This document shows positions 51,602-61,617 of a stretch of DNA of 64,000 nucleotides, piece by piece. The stretch lies in contig NZ_JAFFID010000006.1 of NCBI RefSeq assembly GCF_017355955.1, forward strand, positions 186,001 to 250,000, read 5' to 3'. Positions within the stretch are counted from its first letter, which is position 1; the number at the start of each line of letters is the position of its first letter. The stretch comes from Sabulibacter ruber (GTDB taxonomy: Bacteria; Bacteroidota; Bacteroidia; Cytophagales; Hymenobacteraceae). The position numbers and the translations under genes were made by a program. The notes beneath the pieces are model-generated. The model had not been told where the DNA came from. It ran no database searches and saw nothing but the letters and a program-made list of their open reading frames with translations.

Positions 51602-53293
51602 ATGGGTATAAAGGAAACAGAATCTTGGGGCTCCCGGATGGGGCTCATTTTAGCCATGGCAGGCAATGCCGTAGGCTTGGGGAATTTTCTCAGGTTCCCG
51701 GTGCAGGCGGTTCAGAATGGGGGAGGAGCCTTCATTATCCCGTATCTGGTTTGCTTTCTGGTAATGGGTATTCCGCTGCTGTGGGTGGAGTGGGCCATGG
51801 GCCGCTTCGGAGGTAGACAGGGGCACCACTCTACTCCTTTCATCCTGGATTCCATGGGAAAAAGGGCCCTCTGGAAGTACGTGGGCGTGTTTGGCATTTG
51901 GACGAACATTGCCATAGCGGCCTATTACTGCTACCTGGAGTCCTGGACCTTGTCTTACATGATGCATTCTGTCCTGGGCACTTTCCACGGAAAGACCCAG
52001 GAGGCCATTGGCAATTTTTTCACCCAATATGTGAGTCTTGGCCCTTCGGCGGTGGGGATCCCCTATGAGCCTGTCTTCTTCTTTGTGGTTTGCCTGTTGC
52101 TCAACACCTGGATTCTCTCTAAAGGGCTGATGGCGGGGGTGGAAAAGGTGGCGAAGGTAGGGATGCCTTTGCTCATCCTATTTGGGATTTTCCTGGCCTA
52201 CAAAGGCCTGACCATAACCGCTGGTGAAGCAGGGGCTCTCCATGACAGCAGCGTAGGGCTAAACTTTCTCTGGACCCCCAGGTACGAGAGAATCCTTTCG
52301 CCCACGGTGTGGCTCGCCGCAGCCGGGCAAATCTTCTTCACCTTGGCAGTAGGTATGGGAACCATCCATTGCTATGCCTCTTACATGAAGTCCAAAGAGG
52401 ACATTGCGTTGAATGCCATGTCTGCCGGGTGGATGAACGAGTTTGTGGAGGTAGTCTTAGGCGGAGCCATCCTCATTCCGGTAGCCGTGGGTTATCTGGG
52501 CATAGACAAAGTAAACGAACTGGTGCAATTGGGCGGCCTGGGGTTAGGCTTCAAGACGCTGCCCTACCTGTTTTCCCAGTGGGGTCCCATCCTAGGGGCT
52601 TTCTCCAGCTTCCTATGGTTCGGATTGCTGTTTTTCGCCGGCATCACCTCTTCGCTGGCGATGGGCACACCTTGGATGGGCTTTCTGCAGGATGAGTTCA
52701 GCTGGAGAAGGAAACCGGCAGCGTGGTCGTTTGGGGTACTTGTGTTCATATTGGGGATGCCGACTGTTCTGTTCTTCAACTACGGAGTATTTGATGAATA
52801 CGACTACTGGACGGGCACCGTGGCGTTGGTAGTGTTTGCCCTGTTGGAGTGCCTTCTTTTTGCCTGGGTGTTCGGCATGGGCAAAGGGTGGAGTGAAATC
52901 ACAGATGGGGCAGACATCAAAGTACCCCGAGTCTACCGATTCATCATCAGGTATGTTACGCCCGCGCTCCTGCTCTGGGTGTTTGTGGGTTCCCTCTTCA
53001 CCCCGAAAGGAGGCGACTGGGGAGCTTACCTGAAGGGGAATTGGGAAACGGATAACTCCTCAATTCTGAACAAGATCCTGAACAGCAGTATCCACGAGAA
53101 AATAGCGGCCACCGCCGATCTCTCGAAAATAGCGCAGCTACGGGATCAACTATTTTATGTAAACGCCTCCCGCTTTTTGTTGTTAAGCCTTTTTGTGTTC
53201 ATCTGTGGATTGGTCTTCGTGGCTCATCAAAGAAGATGTACCCTGGCCAAGCGCAAACGGATGGAGGCCACCCTTGAACTCACAAAGGTATGA
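51602..53293 (+). CDS. Sodium-dependent symporter, NSS (SLC6/SNF) family
   Basis: 563 residues with about 12 transmembrane helices. The first-helix signature WGSRMGLILAMAGNAVGLGNFLRFP is the NSS Na+/substrate-binding motif (quoted here in overlapping parts: WGSRMGLILAMAG and GNAVGLGNFLRFP). NSS proteins move amino acids or related solutes with Na+. Lying between arabinosidase and peptidase genes and upstream of Hyp catabolism, it may import hydroxyproline, proline or small peptides (inference). Its stop overlaps the start of a tiny membrane-protein gene. Confidence 0.93.
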   Translation: MGIKETESWGSRMGLILAMAGNAVGLGNFLRFPVQAVQNGGGAFIIPYLVCFLVMGIPLLWVEWAMGRFGGRQGHHSTPFILDSMGKRALWKYVGVFGIWTNIAIAAYYCYLESWTLSYMMHSVLGTFHGKTQEAIGNFFTQYVSLGPSAVGIPYEPVFFFVVCLLLNTWILSKGLMAGVEKVAKVGMPLLILFGIFLAYKGLTITAGEAGALHDSSVGLNFLWTPRYERILSPTVWLAAAGQIFFTLAVGMGTIHCYASYMKSKEDIALNAMSAGWMNEFVEVVLGGAILIPVAVGYLGIDKVNELVQLGGLGLGFKTLPYLFSQWGPILGAFSSFLWFGLLFFAGITSSLAMGTPWMGFLQDEFSWRRKPAAWSFGVLVFILGMPTVLFFNYGVFDEYDYWTGTVALVVFALLECLLFAWVFGMGKGWSEITDGADIKVPRVYRFIIRYVTPALLLWVFVGSLFTPKGGDWGAYLKGNWETDNSSILNKILNSSIHEKIAATADLSKIAQLRDQLFYVNASRFLLLSLFVFICGLVFVAHQRRCTLAKRKRMEATLELTKV

Positions 53294-53439
53294 ATATGGC
53301 CGCCCTCGCCTTTATGCTCCTCACCCTGGGTTTGGTGACAGGCATGACCTTCTACTTTTTCATCAAAGTCCTGAAAGTACCCCCGAAAACCTACCCGGTG
53401 AACCCTGGGGGAGAAGCAACGGAACAAACCGGAAAGTGA
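53290..53439 (+). CDS. Small single-helix partner of the NSS symporter (MetS-like)
   Basis: 49 residues, start overlapping the symporter stop (ATGA). One hydrophobic helix (about 3-27, AALAFMLLTLGLVTGMTF in part) is followed by a short basic/Pro-rich tail (KVLKVPPKTYPVNPGGE). Some NSS transporters, such as MetP of Corynebacterium, need a tiny membrane subunit (MetS) encoded directly downstream. This gene fits that arrangement by size, topology and coupling; sequence homology is not established. Confidence 0.7.
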   Translation: MNMAALAFMLLTLGLVTGMTFYFFIKVLKVPPKTYPVNPGGEATEQTGK

Positions 53440-53586
53440 ACGATAGTACCAACAGTAGCAACCAAAGGGAAAGTGCCTGACTGGGTGCTAGGGGTTTTCC
53501 CTTTGAATCTGTCTGGAGCTTCCAATTCTTTCCTCTTTTTAAGCCATTCTGTGGAAATCGGCTTGGGATCCTTAACTCATTTTCAG

Positions 53587-55251
53587 ATGGTTTCTAAAAC
53601 TCACAGCGTAAAAACCAGTGCTTTGTCTGTCCTTTTCCTGCTTTTGTGGAATACTGCCGCGCAGGCCCAGACCAAGACGTTTACCCGACAGGATACCCTC
53701 CGGGGGAGCATCACCCCGGAACGTGCCTGGTGGGATCTGGCGTACTACCACCTCAACGTGAAGGTGAACCCGGCTGACAGCACCATCAATGGCATGAACG
53801 CCATCACCTATAAGGTTCTCACGCCCAACCAGCGCCTGCAGGTGGATTTGCAGCCGCCCATGCAGATAGAGAAAGTAACGCAGAACGGAAAGGAACTCAC
53901 TTTCACCCGCGACGGCAATGCCTGGTTTGTGCAGTTAGATCTGAAACAGACGAAGGGCGCGGTGAACACCGTGGAGGTATATTACGGCGGCAAACCCGTG
54001 GTGAGCAAGAATCCACCCTGGAGCGGCGGCATCACCTGGAAAAAAGACGCCAACGGCCAACCCTTCGTGGCAAATTCGAACCAAGGCGACGGCGCCAGTT
54101 TGTGGTGGCCCTGCAAAGACCACATGTACGATGAGCCCGACAGCATGCAGATCAGCGTCACCGTGCCGGAGAACCTGATGGATGTCTCCAATGGGAAACT
54201 CCGGGGTGTGACCAAGAATAATGACGGCACCAAGACCTTCCATTGGTTTGTTGCCAACCCCATCAACAACTACGGGGTGAACCTGAGCATTGGCGACTAC
54301 GTGCATTTCTCAGAGAAATTCAAGGGCGAGAAAGGCCTGCTGGATCTGGATTACTACGTCCTGAAAGAAAACCTGGAGAAGGCCAAGGTACAGTTCAAAG
54401 ACGCGCCGCGTATGCTAAAAGCCTTTGAGCATTGGTTCGGCCCGTACCCGTTCTATGAGGACGGTTTCAAGCTGATTGAAGTGCCTTACACCGGCATGGA
54501 GCACCAGAGTGCCGTGACCTACGGGAACGGGTACAAAAACGGGTATCGGGGCAAAGACCCCAGCGGCTCCACCGGTTGGGGCATGAAGTTCGATTTCATT
54601 ATCATCCACGAATCGGGACACGAGTGGTTCGCCAACAACATCACCTACAGAGACATCGCCGACATGTGGATCCACGAGAGTTTCACCAACTATTCTGAGA
54701 ACCTCTTCGTGGAGTATTACTACGGGAAGAAAGCCGGCAGCGAATACGTGATCGGAACCCGTGCCGGAATAGGGAACAAGCAGCCCATCATAGGCGAGTA
54801 CAACGTAAACCACAAAGGCTCCGGCGACATGTACCCCAAAGGCGGCAACATGCTGCATACGCTTCGGCAAGTCGTGAACAATGATAAGAAATGGCGCGAC
54901 ATTCTGCGGGGCCTCAACAAAGAGTTCTACCACCAGACCGTCACTACCCAGCAGATTGAGAACTACCTGAGCAAACACGCGGGCCGTGATCTCACGCCTT
55001 TCTTCAACCAGTACCTCCGCGACATCCGGATTCCCAAGTTTGAATACCAACTCGCCGGCAATACCCTCAAGTACCGCTGGACCAACGCCGTTTCCGGGTT
55101 CGATTTACCGGTGAGAGTGTACCTGAACGGCAAAGTAAAGTGGCTGGAGCCGGTGACCACCTGGAAGGAAATAAGCGGCGTGGAACCCGGAACTGAGCTC
55201 ACCTTGGACCCTAACTTCTATGTGGAGGTCGCCGGTAAAGAGAGCATCTAA
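53587..55251 (+). CDS. Exported M1-family zinc aminopeptidase
   Basis: 554 residues from the ATG at 53587 (MVSKTHSV); the frame is open further upstream without a signal. Signal peptide to about residue 28 (AAQAQ). Gluzincin motif HESGHEWFANN: His341, Glu342, His345, with Glu364 (WIHESFTNY) 18 residues on. The exopeptidase loop reads TGMEHQS instead of GAMEN, a common Bacteroidota variation. It should remove N-terminal residues from peptides in the periplasm or outside. Its place between glycosidases and Hyp catabolism suggests action on deglycosylated Pro/Hyp-rich peptides (inference). Confidence 0.9.
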   Translation: MVSKTHSVKTSALSVLFLLLWNTAAQAQTKTFTRQDTLRGSITPERAWWDLAYYHLNVKVNPADSTINGMNAITYKVLTPNQRLQVDLQPPMQIEKVTQNGKELTFTRDGNAWFVQLDLKQTKGAVNTVEVYYGGKPVVSKNPPWSGGITWKKDANGQPFVANSNQGDGASLWWPCKDHMYDEPDSMQISVTVPENLMDVSNGKLRGVTKNNDGTKTFHWFVANPINNYGVNLSIGDYVHFSEKFKGEKGLLDLDYYVLKENLEKAKVQFKDAPRMLKAFEHWFGPYPFYEDGFKLIEVPYTGMEHQSAVTYGNGYKNGYRGKDPSGSTGWGMKFDFIIIHESGHEWFANNITYRDIADMWIHESFTNYSENLFVEYYYGKKAGSEYVIGTRAGIGNKQPIIGEYNVNHKGSGDMYPKGGNMLHTLRQVVNNDKKWRDILRGLNKEFYHQTVTTQQIENYLSKHAGRDLTPFFNQYLRDIRIPKFEYQLAGNTLKYRWTNAVSGFDLPVRVYLNGKVKWLEPVTTWKEISGVEPGTELTLDPNFYVEVAGKESI

Positions 55252-55606
55252 GTTGCAAGATCATTCAACCTGCTTTTGAGCCTCTTCACCCAAAACGGCT
55301 TAAAACAAGATAGGCTACGCTTGGCAGGGAGAAGCTACGTTTGGTACCTCATGCGCTCATCGCTGATTAAAGCCTGCCCTTTTAAAACCGAGCCCTACAT
55401 GGGGAGATTGATATCGCTGAGATCGAAGATAGAACCTAGGTTGACTATGTCGCTAAAAGCCGAGGCCTAGTGATTATAAGATTTTGGTTTGAAGTTCCCG
55501 GCTACAGCAGACTGCTAATATTGTATCAGGAGATGCTAATATGCTGAACAGAAATTACGGGTTTTACAGACATATTGCAGTACACTTCCATTAAATCCTG
55601 CCTGAA
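55252..55606. other. Intergenic region with degenerate motif copy
   Basis: About 355 bp without a supported gene; a 64-codon frame at 55276 looks non-coding. TGCTAATATTGTAT at 55513-55526 matches the shared locus motif at 12 of 14 bases, and GATGCTAATATGCTG follows nearby. Confidence 0.4.
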
Positions 55607-57922
55607 ATGGTTCACTTCCCCTACCTTCCTACTACCAAGCCGTGCGGGCACAGCTTCGCCTTGAAACAAATCCTGGTTTGCCTGGTCGTTCTCCTGGGTT
55701 CTGCCCAGCTTCGGGCGCAGGGGACCAAGGCCGATTACGAGCGCGCGGAGAAGCTGAAGGCCGCCATGAATACGAAGGTGTATTATGCGCCGTCCCGGTT
55801 CAACTGGCAGGAGGGGAAAGAGTCTTTTTGGTATGTGCGGCAGACGCCCAGAGGGAAAGAGTATATGCTGGTCAATGCCCAGAAACGCTCTAAAAAGCCG
55901 GCCTTCGATCAGCAGAAACTGGCCAGGGAATTATCCGCCGCTTTGGGCAAACCGGTAGAGGCATACAACCTTCCCTTTACGGAGATCACCTTTGTGGAGG
56001 ACGGCAAAGCCCTGGAATTTACTGCCGACGGAACGAAGTGGCGCAGTCCTTTGAACTCCTACAAATTGCAGAACCTGGGCAAAGCAGAGGAGCGCCCCAA
56101 CCGCTACTGGGGCGATAGGGGGAGCGACCAAGGCAACAAACCCGTTCCTTCGCCGGATAAACAATGGGAAGCGTTCATCAAGAACCACAATGTGTATATC
56201 CGTTCGGTTAAAGACAAAAAAGAGGAGTATCAGTTAAGTTTCGATGGGTCGGCCGGAGAGTACTATTCCTCCTTTCTGGAGTGGTCCCCGGACTCAAAAA
56301 AGCTGGCCACCAACCGGGTGCGGCCCAACAAAGAGCATTTGGTGTACCTGATTGAGTCCTCCCCCATGGACCAACTGCAACCCAAGCTCCATTCACGCAA
56401 CTACCTCAAACCCGGCGACGCGCTGCCGCAGCGGGCGCCCCAGCTTTTCCTGGTGGAGGAGAAACGGCAGGTGCCGGTGGACCCGGCGCTCTTCGGGGTG
56501 GGGATGCAGTATGACTTATCCAACCCCAGTTGGCGGAAAAACGGGCAGGCATTTACGGTGGAGTATAACCAACGCGGGCACCAGGCCTACAAGGTGCTGG
56601 AGGTGGATGCGCTCACCGGCAAGGTGCGGGACCTGATCAAAGAGGAAAGCAAGACCTTTATCGATTACAGCGGCAAGCGGTTCCGGCAGGATGTGGGGGA
56701 TGGGAAAGAGATCATCTGGGCCTCTGAGCGCGATGGCTGGAACCACCTTTACCTCTTTGATGGTGCTACTGGCAACGTCAAAAACCAGATCACCAAAGGC
56801 GATTGGGTAGTCAGGAGGGTAATCCACGTAGATGAGAAAAACCGCAGCATCCTGTTTGAAGGCAGTGGCCGCGAGGCGGGACAGGACCCGTACCTGGTGC
56901 AGTATTACCGGGTGAACTTCAACGGCTCCGGCCTGACTGCGCTCACGAAGGAAGACGCCCACCACACCGGTACTTTCTCCTCTGATTTCAAGTATTTTGT
57001 GGACAATTTCTCCCGGGTAGATGTGGCTCCCGTGACGGTGCTCAGAAGCGCGACCGACGGGAAAATTGTGATGGAACTGGAGAAGGCAGACGCCTCCGAA
57101 CTCCCTAAACTCGGTTGGAAGGCCCCCGAGGTGTTCTCAGCCAAAGGTCGCGACGGGCATACGGATATCTGGGGCATCGTGGTGCGTCCTACCAACTTTG
57201 ATCCCGCCAAAACGTACCCGGTCATTGAATACATCTACGCCGGCCCGCACAGCGCGTTTGTGCCCAAGACGTTCAATTCCGGGGCCCGGCACATGCAGGA
57301 ATTAGCCGAGTTAGGCTTTGTAGTGGTGCAGATAGACGGCATGGGTACCTCCAACCGATCCAAAGCCTTTCAGGATGTCGCCTGGAAGAACATCAAAGAC
57401 GCGGGCTTCCCGGACCGCATTGCTTGGATGAAAGCCGCCGCGCAAAAATATCCTTATTTAGACTTGACGCGGGTTGGCATTTTCGGGACTTCCGCCGGTG
57501 GGCAGAGTTCGGCCGGAGCCCTGTTGTTCCACCCCGATTTCTACAAAGTAGCGGTTTCCTCGGCGGGTTGCCATGACAACCGCATGGACAAGATCTGGTG
57601 GAACGAGCAATGGATGGGCTTCCCCATCGGGCCGGAATACGCCGCCTCCTCAAACGTGGTCAACGCCCATAAACTGCAGGGCAAGCTGATGTTGATCTTG
57701 GGCGAAATGGACGACAACGTAGACCCGGCTTCCACGCTGCAGTTGGTGGACGCGCTCATCAAAGCCAACAAAAACTTCGACTTCCTGATGGTACCCGGCA
57801 TGGGGCACTCGTCCGGCGGAGACTACGGTGAGCACAAACGCCGTGACTTCTTTGTGAAGCACCTGCTGGGCGTGGACCCGCCGGCCTGGGAGACGAAGAA
57901 CCAGGAACAGTCCAAAACCTGA
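55607..57922 (+). CDS. Exported S9-family prolyl dipeptidyl peptidase (DPP-IV-like)
   Basis: 771 residues. Signal peptide to about residue 38 (QLRAQ). An N-terminal beta-propeller (about 60-520, with [12 protein letters not shown] and [14 protein letters not shown] blades) is followed by an alpha/beta hydrolase domain. The nucleophile is Ser629 in FGTSAGGQ, the Asp is in GEMDDNVDP (702/703), and the His is in [13 protein letters not shown]-type enzymes release X-Pro dipeptides and often accept X-Hyp, matching the Pro/Hyp-rich backbone expected for extensins (inference). It is convergent with the AraC regulator gene, with a small hairpin between. Confidence 0.92.
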   Translation: MVHFPYLPTTKPCGHSFALKQILVCLVVLLGSAQLRAQGTKADYERAEKLKAAMNTKVYYAPSRFNWQEGKESFWYVRQTPRGKEYMLVNAQKRSKKPAFDQQKLARELSAALGKPVEAYNLPFTEITFVEDGKALEFTADGTKWRSPLNSYKLQNLGKAEERPNRYWGDRGSDQGNKPVPSPDKQWEAFIKNHNVYIRSVKDKKEEYQLSFDGSAGEYYSSFLEWSPDSKKLATNRVRPNKEHLVYLIESSPMDQLQPKLHSRNYLKPGDALPQRAPQLFLVEEKRQVPVDPALFGVGMQYDLSNPSWRKNGQAFTVEYNQRGHQAYKVLEVDALTGKVRDLIKEESKTFIDYSGKRFRQDVGDGKEIIWASERDGWNHLYLFDGATGNVKNQITKGDWVVRRVIHVDEKNRSILFEGSGREAGQDPYLVQYYRVNFNGSGLTALTKEDAHHTGTFSSDFKYFVDNFSRVDVAPVTVLRSATDGKIVMELEKADASELPKLGWKAPEVFSAKGRDGHTDIWGIVVRPTNFDPAKTYPVIEYIYAGPHSAFVPKTFNSGARHMQELAELGFVVVQIDGMGTSNRSKAFQDVAWKNIKDAGFPDRIAWMKAAAQKYPYLDLTRVGIFGTSAGGQSSAGALLFHPDFYKVAVSSAGCHDNRMDKIWWNEQWMGFPIGPEYAASSNVVNAHKLQGKLMLILGEMDDNVDPASTLQLVDALIKANKNFDFLMVPGMGHSSGGDYGEHKRRDFFVKHLLGVDPPAWETKNQEQSKT

Positions 57923-57961
57923 GACAGGTCTGAAATTCCTGAAACCGCCTAAAACAGAACT

Positions 57962-57979
57962 GGCTGAATTCAATCAGCC
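57962..57979. terminator. Small hairpin between convergent genes
   Basis: GGCTGA and TCAGCC pair around a 6-nt loop in the 70-bp gap between the convergent S9 peptidase and AraC genes. It lacks a good T tract. Confidence 0.35.
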
Positions 57980-57992
57980 CGATAGCACTGGT

Positions 57993-58901
57993 TTACTCCT
58001 GGGCCGTTTCCACCAGGGAAAAGTCGCTTGTGTACCGGGTGTTGTGGAGTTTCACAAACTCGGTGGGCGTGAAATTGGTGATGTCCTTGAACTGCCGGTT
58101 GAAGTAAGAGATGTTGTCATAGCCGCATTCAAACGCCGTCTCCCGGATGTTCCATTTGTCCTCAATCAGGAGTTTGCAGGCGTGGCCGATCCTGATCTCG
58201 TTCAGGAACTGGGAAAACGTTTTTTGGGTGTGTTGCTTGAAATACCGGCAAAACGCATTCACGCTCATGTTGGCCACGTTGGCGGCATCACTGAGTTTGA
58301 TGTCCTCAGAGAAGTTGTTCATGATATAGTTGAAGACATCGTTGATTTTCCGGTTATCAGATTCGTTTAGGTTGGCATTGAAGCCCACCGAGGAAAGCAT
58401 TTCCACTTCAGTGGAGTGGGAGAGCAGGTTCAGAATGATGAGAACCTGAATAATCCGCTCGAATCCTTTCATGGAACGCATGTCCTGAATCAGGGCCAAA
58501 ACCTTTTTCTTGGTGTCGCCCTTGATGCATAGGCCGCGCTTGCTGTTGAGCAATAATTTTTGCAGCGCATGGGCCTCAGGGAGCGAGAAAAGGTTATCTT
58601 CAAAGGAGGCAAGATCCACAAACACTGAGATGTTGGTGGCTTTAAGCTCCGAGGCAGGTTCGTAGTACTTTTTGTCGTTCCGGAACACGTGCGGAAGGTT
58701 AGAGCCCAGGACAAAAATGTCTCCCGCCCTGAAACTTCCGATGCTGTCTCCTATGAACCGGGTACCCGTGCTTTCGCAGATCACCATGATCTGCAGCTCC
58801 GGGTGAAAATGCAGGTTTTCATAGAAATGGCGCTGCTCATCATACTGAACCCGGACGGATTCGCCTGAGGTTTTCGGGATTTTGAAATGTAAGGGTTTCA
58901 T
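57993..58901 (-). CDS. AraC-family regulator of the hydroxyproline genes
   Basis: 302 residues from the ATG at 58901 (MKPLHFKIPK). An N-terminal cupin sensor (about 20-110) has HFHPELQIMVI, GDSIGSFRAGDIFVLG and LPHVFRND. The C-terminal double HTH (about 200-290) has IKLSDAANVANMSVNAFCRYFK and IRETAFECGYDNISYFNRQFK. Divergent from the Hyp catabolic operon across 210 bp, so it is the likely sensor of hydroxyproline or a pathway intermediate (inference). Cupin/AraC regulators of this shape are typical of catabolic operons in this phylum. Confidence 0.88.
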   Translation of the reverse strand: MKPLHFKIPKTSGESVRVQYDEQRHFYENLHFHPELQIMVICESTGTRFIGDSIGSFRAGDIFVLGSNLPHVFRNDKKYYEPASELKATNISVFVDLASFEDNLFSLPEAHALQKLLLNSKRGLCIKGDTKKKVLALIQDMRSMKGFERIIQVLIILNLLSHSTEVEMLSSVGFNANLNESDNRKINDVFNYIMNNFSEDIKLSDAANVANMSVNAFCRYFKQHTQKTFSQFLNEIRIGHACKLLIEDKWNIRETAFECGYDNISYFNRQFKDITNFTPTEFVKLHNTRYTSDFSLVETAQE

Positions 58902-59111
58902 GGTTTGGGTAAGGAAAAGGTAGGGTAAGAACGTACCTAAATTTAGCCAACATAATTGATAAAAAGGCACAAGCAGCCTAATTGATAATTCTGTATCACC
59001 AATGGGTAAAATGTAGGAATTCCCTTCGGACCCTTTCAGCTAGTTTTGTTAAGCTCTTATACACGTCTAGAAATCATAAAATCAAATACAGTAACATTAA
59101 AAAAGCACGCC

Positions 59112-60047
59112 ATGAATGTACAATGGAAAGGAGTTTTCCCCGCTGTCACCACCAAGTTCACGGAGCATGACCGACTTGATATTCCTGCGTTTCTGAGCAA
59201 TATTGAGGCTCAGTTGAATGCCGGGGTGGACGGGATCATTTTAGGGGGGACCTTAGGGGAAGCCAGCACCTTGACAGATGAGGAAAAAGCAACTCTGGTG
59301 ATGGAAACCGTTGCTTATGTAGAAGGAAGGGTGCCTGTGGTGATGAACATAGCCGAGCAGTCCACTGCCAAGGCGATCCAGGCGGCCGAGGAAGCCCGCA
59401 AGAACGGGGCGAGTGGACTCATGATGTTGCCGCCCATGCGCTACAAAGCAGATGGCCGGGAAACCGTAACATATTTCAGATCAGTGGCCCAGTCCACGGA
59501 TCTGCCCATCATGATCTACAACAACCCCATTGACTACCGCATTGAGGTGACGCTGGATATGTTCGAAGAACTGGCCGAAATGGACAATATCCAGGCAGTG
59601 AAGGAGTCCACCCGTGAAGTAGGCAACATCACCAAGATGCGGAACCGCTTCGGAGACAGGTTCAAAATCCTTTCCGGCGTGGATACCCTGGCGCTGGAAA
59701 GCCTGGTACTGGGGGCCGATGGCTGGGTAGCCGGTTTGGTCTGCGCTTTCCCAGCCGAGACGGTGGCTATTTACAAACTGGTGAAAGCAGGCCGCTTTGA
59801 GGAAGCCGTGAAAATCAACCGATGGTTCTATCCACTGCTGGAATTGGATGTGCATCCTAAGCTGGTTCAGAACATCAAGTTGGCCGAAGTCTGCACGAAC
59901 CTGGGAACGGAGGCCGTACGTCAGCCTCGGCTGCCTTTGGAGGGCGCTGAGCGCGCACAAGTGTTGGCTATCATCAACGAGGCGCTGGAGAACCGTCCGG
60001 CTCTGCCAGATTTTGAAACAGAAAAGGAACTGATCACCTCCCTGTAA
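59112..60047 (+). CDS. DHDPS-family lyase, probable 1-pyrroline-4-hydroxy-2-carboxylate deaminase
   Basis: 311 residues from the ATG at 59112. DapA-type TIM barrel: GGTLGEASTLTDEEK near residues 42-56 and the Schiff-base lysine Lys164 in QAVKEST. In the D-hydroxyproline route this enzyme deaminates the cyclic imine made by the D-Hyp oxidase to 2-oxoglutarate semialdehyde. Three downstream genes for the epimerase, oxidase and semialdehyde dehydrogenase make this assignment much better than lysine biosynthesis. A hairpin overlaps its stop codon, so downstream genes may be expressed less. Confidence 0.9.
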   Translation: MNVQWKGVFPAVTTKFTEHDRLDIPAFLSNIEAQLNAGVDGIILGGTLGEASTLTDEEKATLVMETVAYVEGRVPVVMNIAEQSTAKAIQAAEEARKNGASGLMMLPPMRYKADGRETVTYFRSVAQSTDLPIMIYNNPIDYRIEVTLDMFEELAEMDNIQAVKESTREVGNITKMRNRFGDRFKILSGVDTLALESLVLGADGWVAGLVCAFPAETVAIYKLVKAGRFEEAVKINRWFYPLLELDVHPKLVQNIKLAEVCTNLGTEAVRQPRLPLEGAERAQVLAIINEALENRPALPDFETEKELITSL

Positions 60048-60086
60048 AAAGCTGGGCTTATGTCACCTGACAGTAGCCCAGCTTTT
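60047..60086 (+). terminator. Hairpin inside the Hyp operon
   Basis: AAAAGCTGGGCT pairs perfectly with AGCCCAGCTTTT across a 16-nt loop, starting within the stop codon of the lyase gene. It could terminate part of the transcripts or stabilise the upstream mRNA. Confidence 0.6.
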
Positions 60087-60147
60087 CGCTTGATAGATCA
60101 TCTTGGTTTACAGAGCGAAAAGCTTATATTTAAAAGGACCAAAATCA

Positions 60148-61611
60148 ATGCAAAGCATGCCGCTTGATCAAGTGCTTCAAACCGCCGAGGAAGCCTTCCA
60201 TACCTACAAAAAGGCATCTGCCCAAGGAAAGGCCAACTTTCTGCGGGCTATCGCCACCGAGATAGAACAATTAGGCGAGGAGCTGTTGCAGGTAGCCAGC
60301 CAGGAATCCAATCTGCCCTTGGCGCGCCTCACCGGAGAACGGGGCCGGACCATGAACCAGCTCAAGGCCTTCGCCGATCTTCTGGAGCAGGGCGGCTGGC
60401 TAGAGGCCACCATTGACCCCGCTTTGCCCGACCGGCTCCCCCTTCCCAGACCAGATCTGCGCCGCATGCTGTTTCCACTGGGACCGGTAGTGGTGTTTGG
60501 GGCCAGTAATTTCCCCTTGGCTTTCTCCACGGCCGGTGGAGACTCTGCCTCGGCGCTGGCCGCTGGCTGTCCGGTGGTGTACAAAGAGCACCCGGGGCAC
60601 CCGAAAACCTCTCAGCTGGTATTCGGGGCCATCCAACAGGCTCTGGGCTCATGCGGTTTGCCGGCTGGGGTTTTCCAGCACGTAAGCGGCGGCATTGAGG
60701 TGGGGCAGGAGCTAGTAAAGCACCCCAAAACCAAGGCCGTGGCGTTCACCGGCTCCTACAGAGGCGGCAAAGCCATTTTTGACCAAGCCTGCCAACGCGA
60801 ACAACCCATTCCGGTGTATGCCGAAATGGGAAGCATCAACCCGATTTTCGTGCTGCCCGGGAAAGCGGAAGCGGAAACCACTGTTCTGGCGGAGCAGGCG
60901 GCAGCCTCCGTGTTGCAGGGCGTAGGGCAGTTCTGTACCTGCCCAGGCTTGGTCTTCTATCCGCAATCCTCAACCACGGAAGCCTTTTTGGAGCTACTTT
61001 CCCAGAAACTGGGCGAATCCGCCGGCGATAAAATGCTGCATGAAGGCATCTCCAAGAACTACTACCAGGGCCTGACCAGGTTATTGGCCGAAAGCGGCGT
61101 TGAAACTCTGGTGACGGCGGAGGAAGATGTATTGACCGGCCACGCCGCCTTGGCCAGAACCAACGTGCAGGAGTGGCTGAAAAACACCGCGTTGCAGGAA
61201 GAGGTCTTCGGACCGTTCACTTTGGTGGTGACCTATAGCGACATGGCAGAACTGGAGCAGGCGGCGGAAGTGCTGCAGGGCCAGCTCACCTGCACCATCT
61301 GGGGAACCACAACTGAATTAGCTGCCGCTGGGAACCTTGTGGACACAGTGCGCGAGAAATGCGGCCGATTGTTGTTCGCCGGCGTGCCGACGGGCGTGGA
61401 GGTAAGCCCGGCCATGACCCACGGCGGACCATTCCCGGCTACCTCAGACAGCCGCAGCACCTCGGTGGGAACCAACGCCATCAAGCGTTTTGCCCGCCCT
61501 ATCACCTTCCAATCGGCGCCGCAGGACCTGCTGCCCGATGAATTAAAAGATCAGAACCCCCTTTCCATCTGGCGTACCGTGGATGGACAGTTCACCAAAG
61601 ACCCCATTTAA
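60148..61611 (+). CDS. 2-oxoglutarate semialdehyde (2,5-dioxopentanoate) dehydrogenase
   Basis: 487 residues from the ATG at 60148. Aldehyde dehydrogenase fold: GPVVVFGASNFPLAFSTAGGD (NAD-binding start, here split between residues 110-130), VAFTGSYRGG, general-base Glu226 in EMGSINP, nucleophile Cys263 in GQFCTCPG. The sequence type is the alpha-ketoglutaric semialdehyde dehydrogenase class seen in Hyp and sugar-acid operons. It oxidises the product of the lyase to 2-oxoglutarate, which enters the TCA cycle. The Glu and Cys residues are intact. It lies 6 bp before the epimerase gene. Confidence 0.92.
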   Translation: MQSMPLDQVLQTAEEAFHTYKKASAQGKANFLRAIATEIEQLGEELLQVASQESNLPLARLTGERGRTMNQLKAFADLLEQGGWLEATIDPALPDRLPLPRPDLRRMLFPLGPVVVFGASNFPLAFSTAGGDSASALAAGCPVVYKEHPGHPKTSQLVFGAIQQALGSCGLPAGVFQHVSGGIEVGQELVKHPKTKAVAFTGSYRGGKAIFDQACQREQPIPVYAEMGSINPIFVLPGKAEAETTVLAEQAAASVLQGVGQFCTCPGLVFYPQSSTTEAFLELLSQKLGESAGDKMLHEGISKNYYQGLTRLLAESGVETLVTAEEDVLTGHAALARTNVQEWLKNTALQEEVFGPFTLVVTYSDMAELEQAAEVLQGQLTCTIWGTTTELAAAGNLVDTVREKCGRLLFAGVPTGVEVSPAMTHGGPFPATSDSRSTSVGTNAIKRFARPITFQSAPQDLLPDELKDQNPLSIWRTVDGQFTKDPI

Positions 61612-61617
61612 TCCTTT

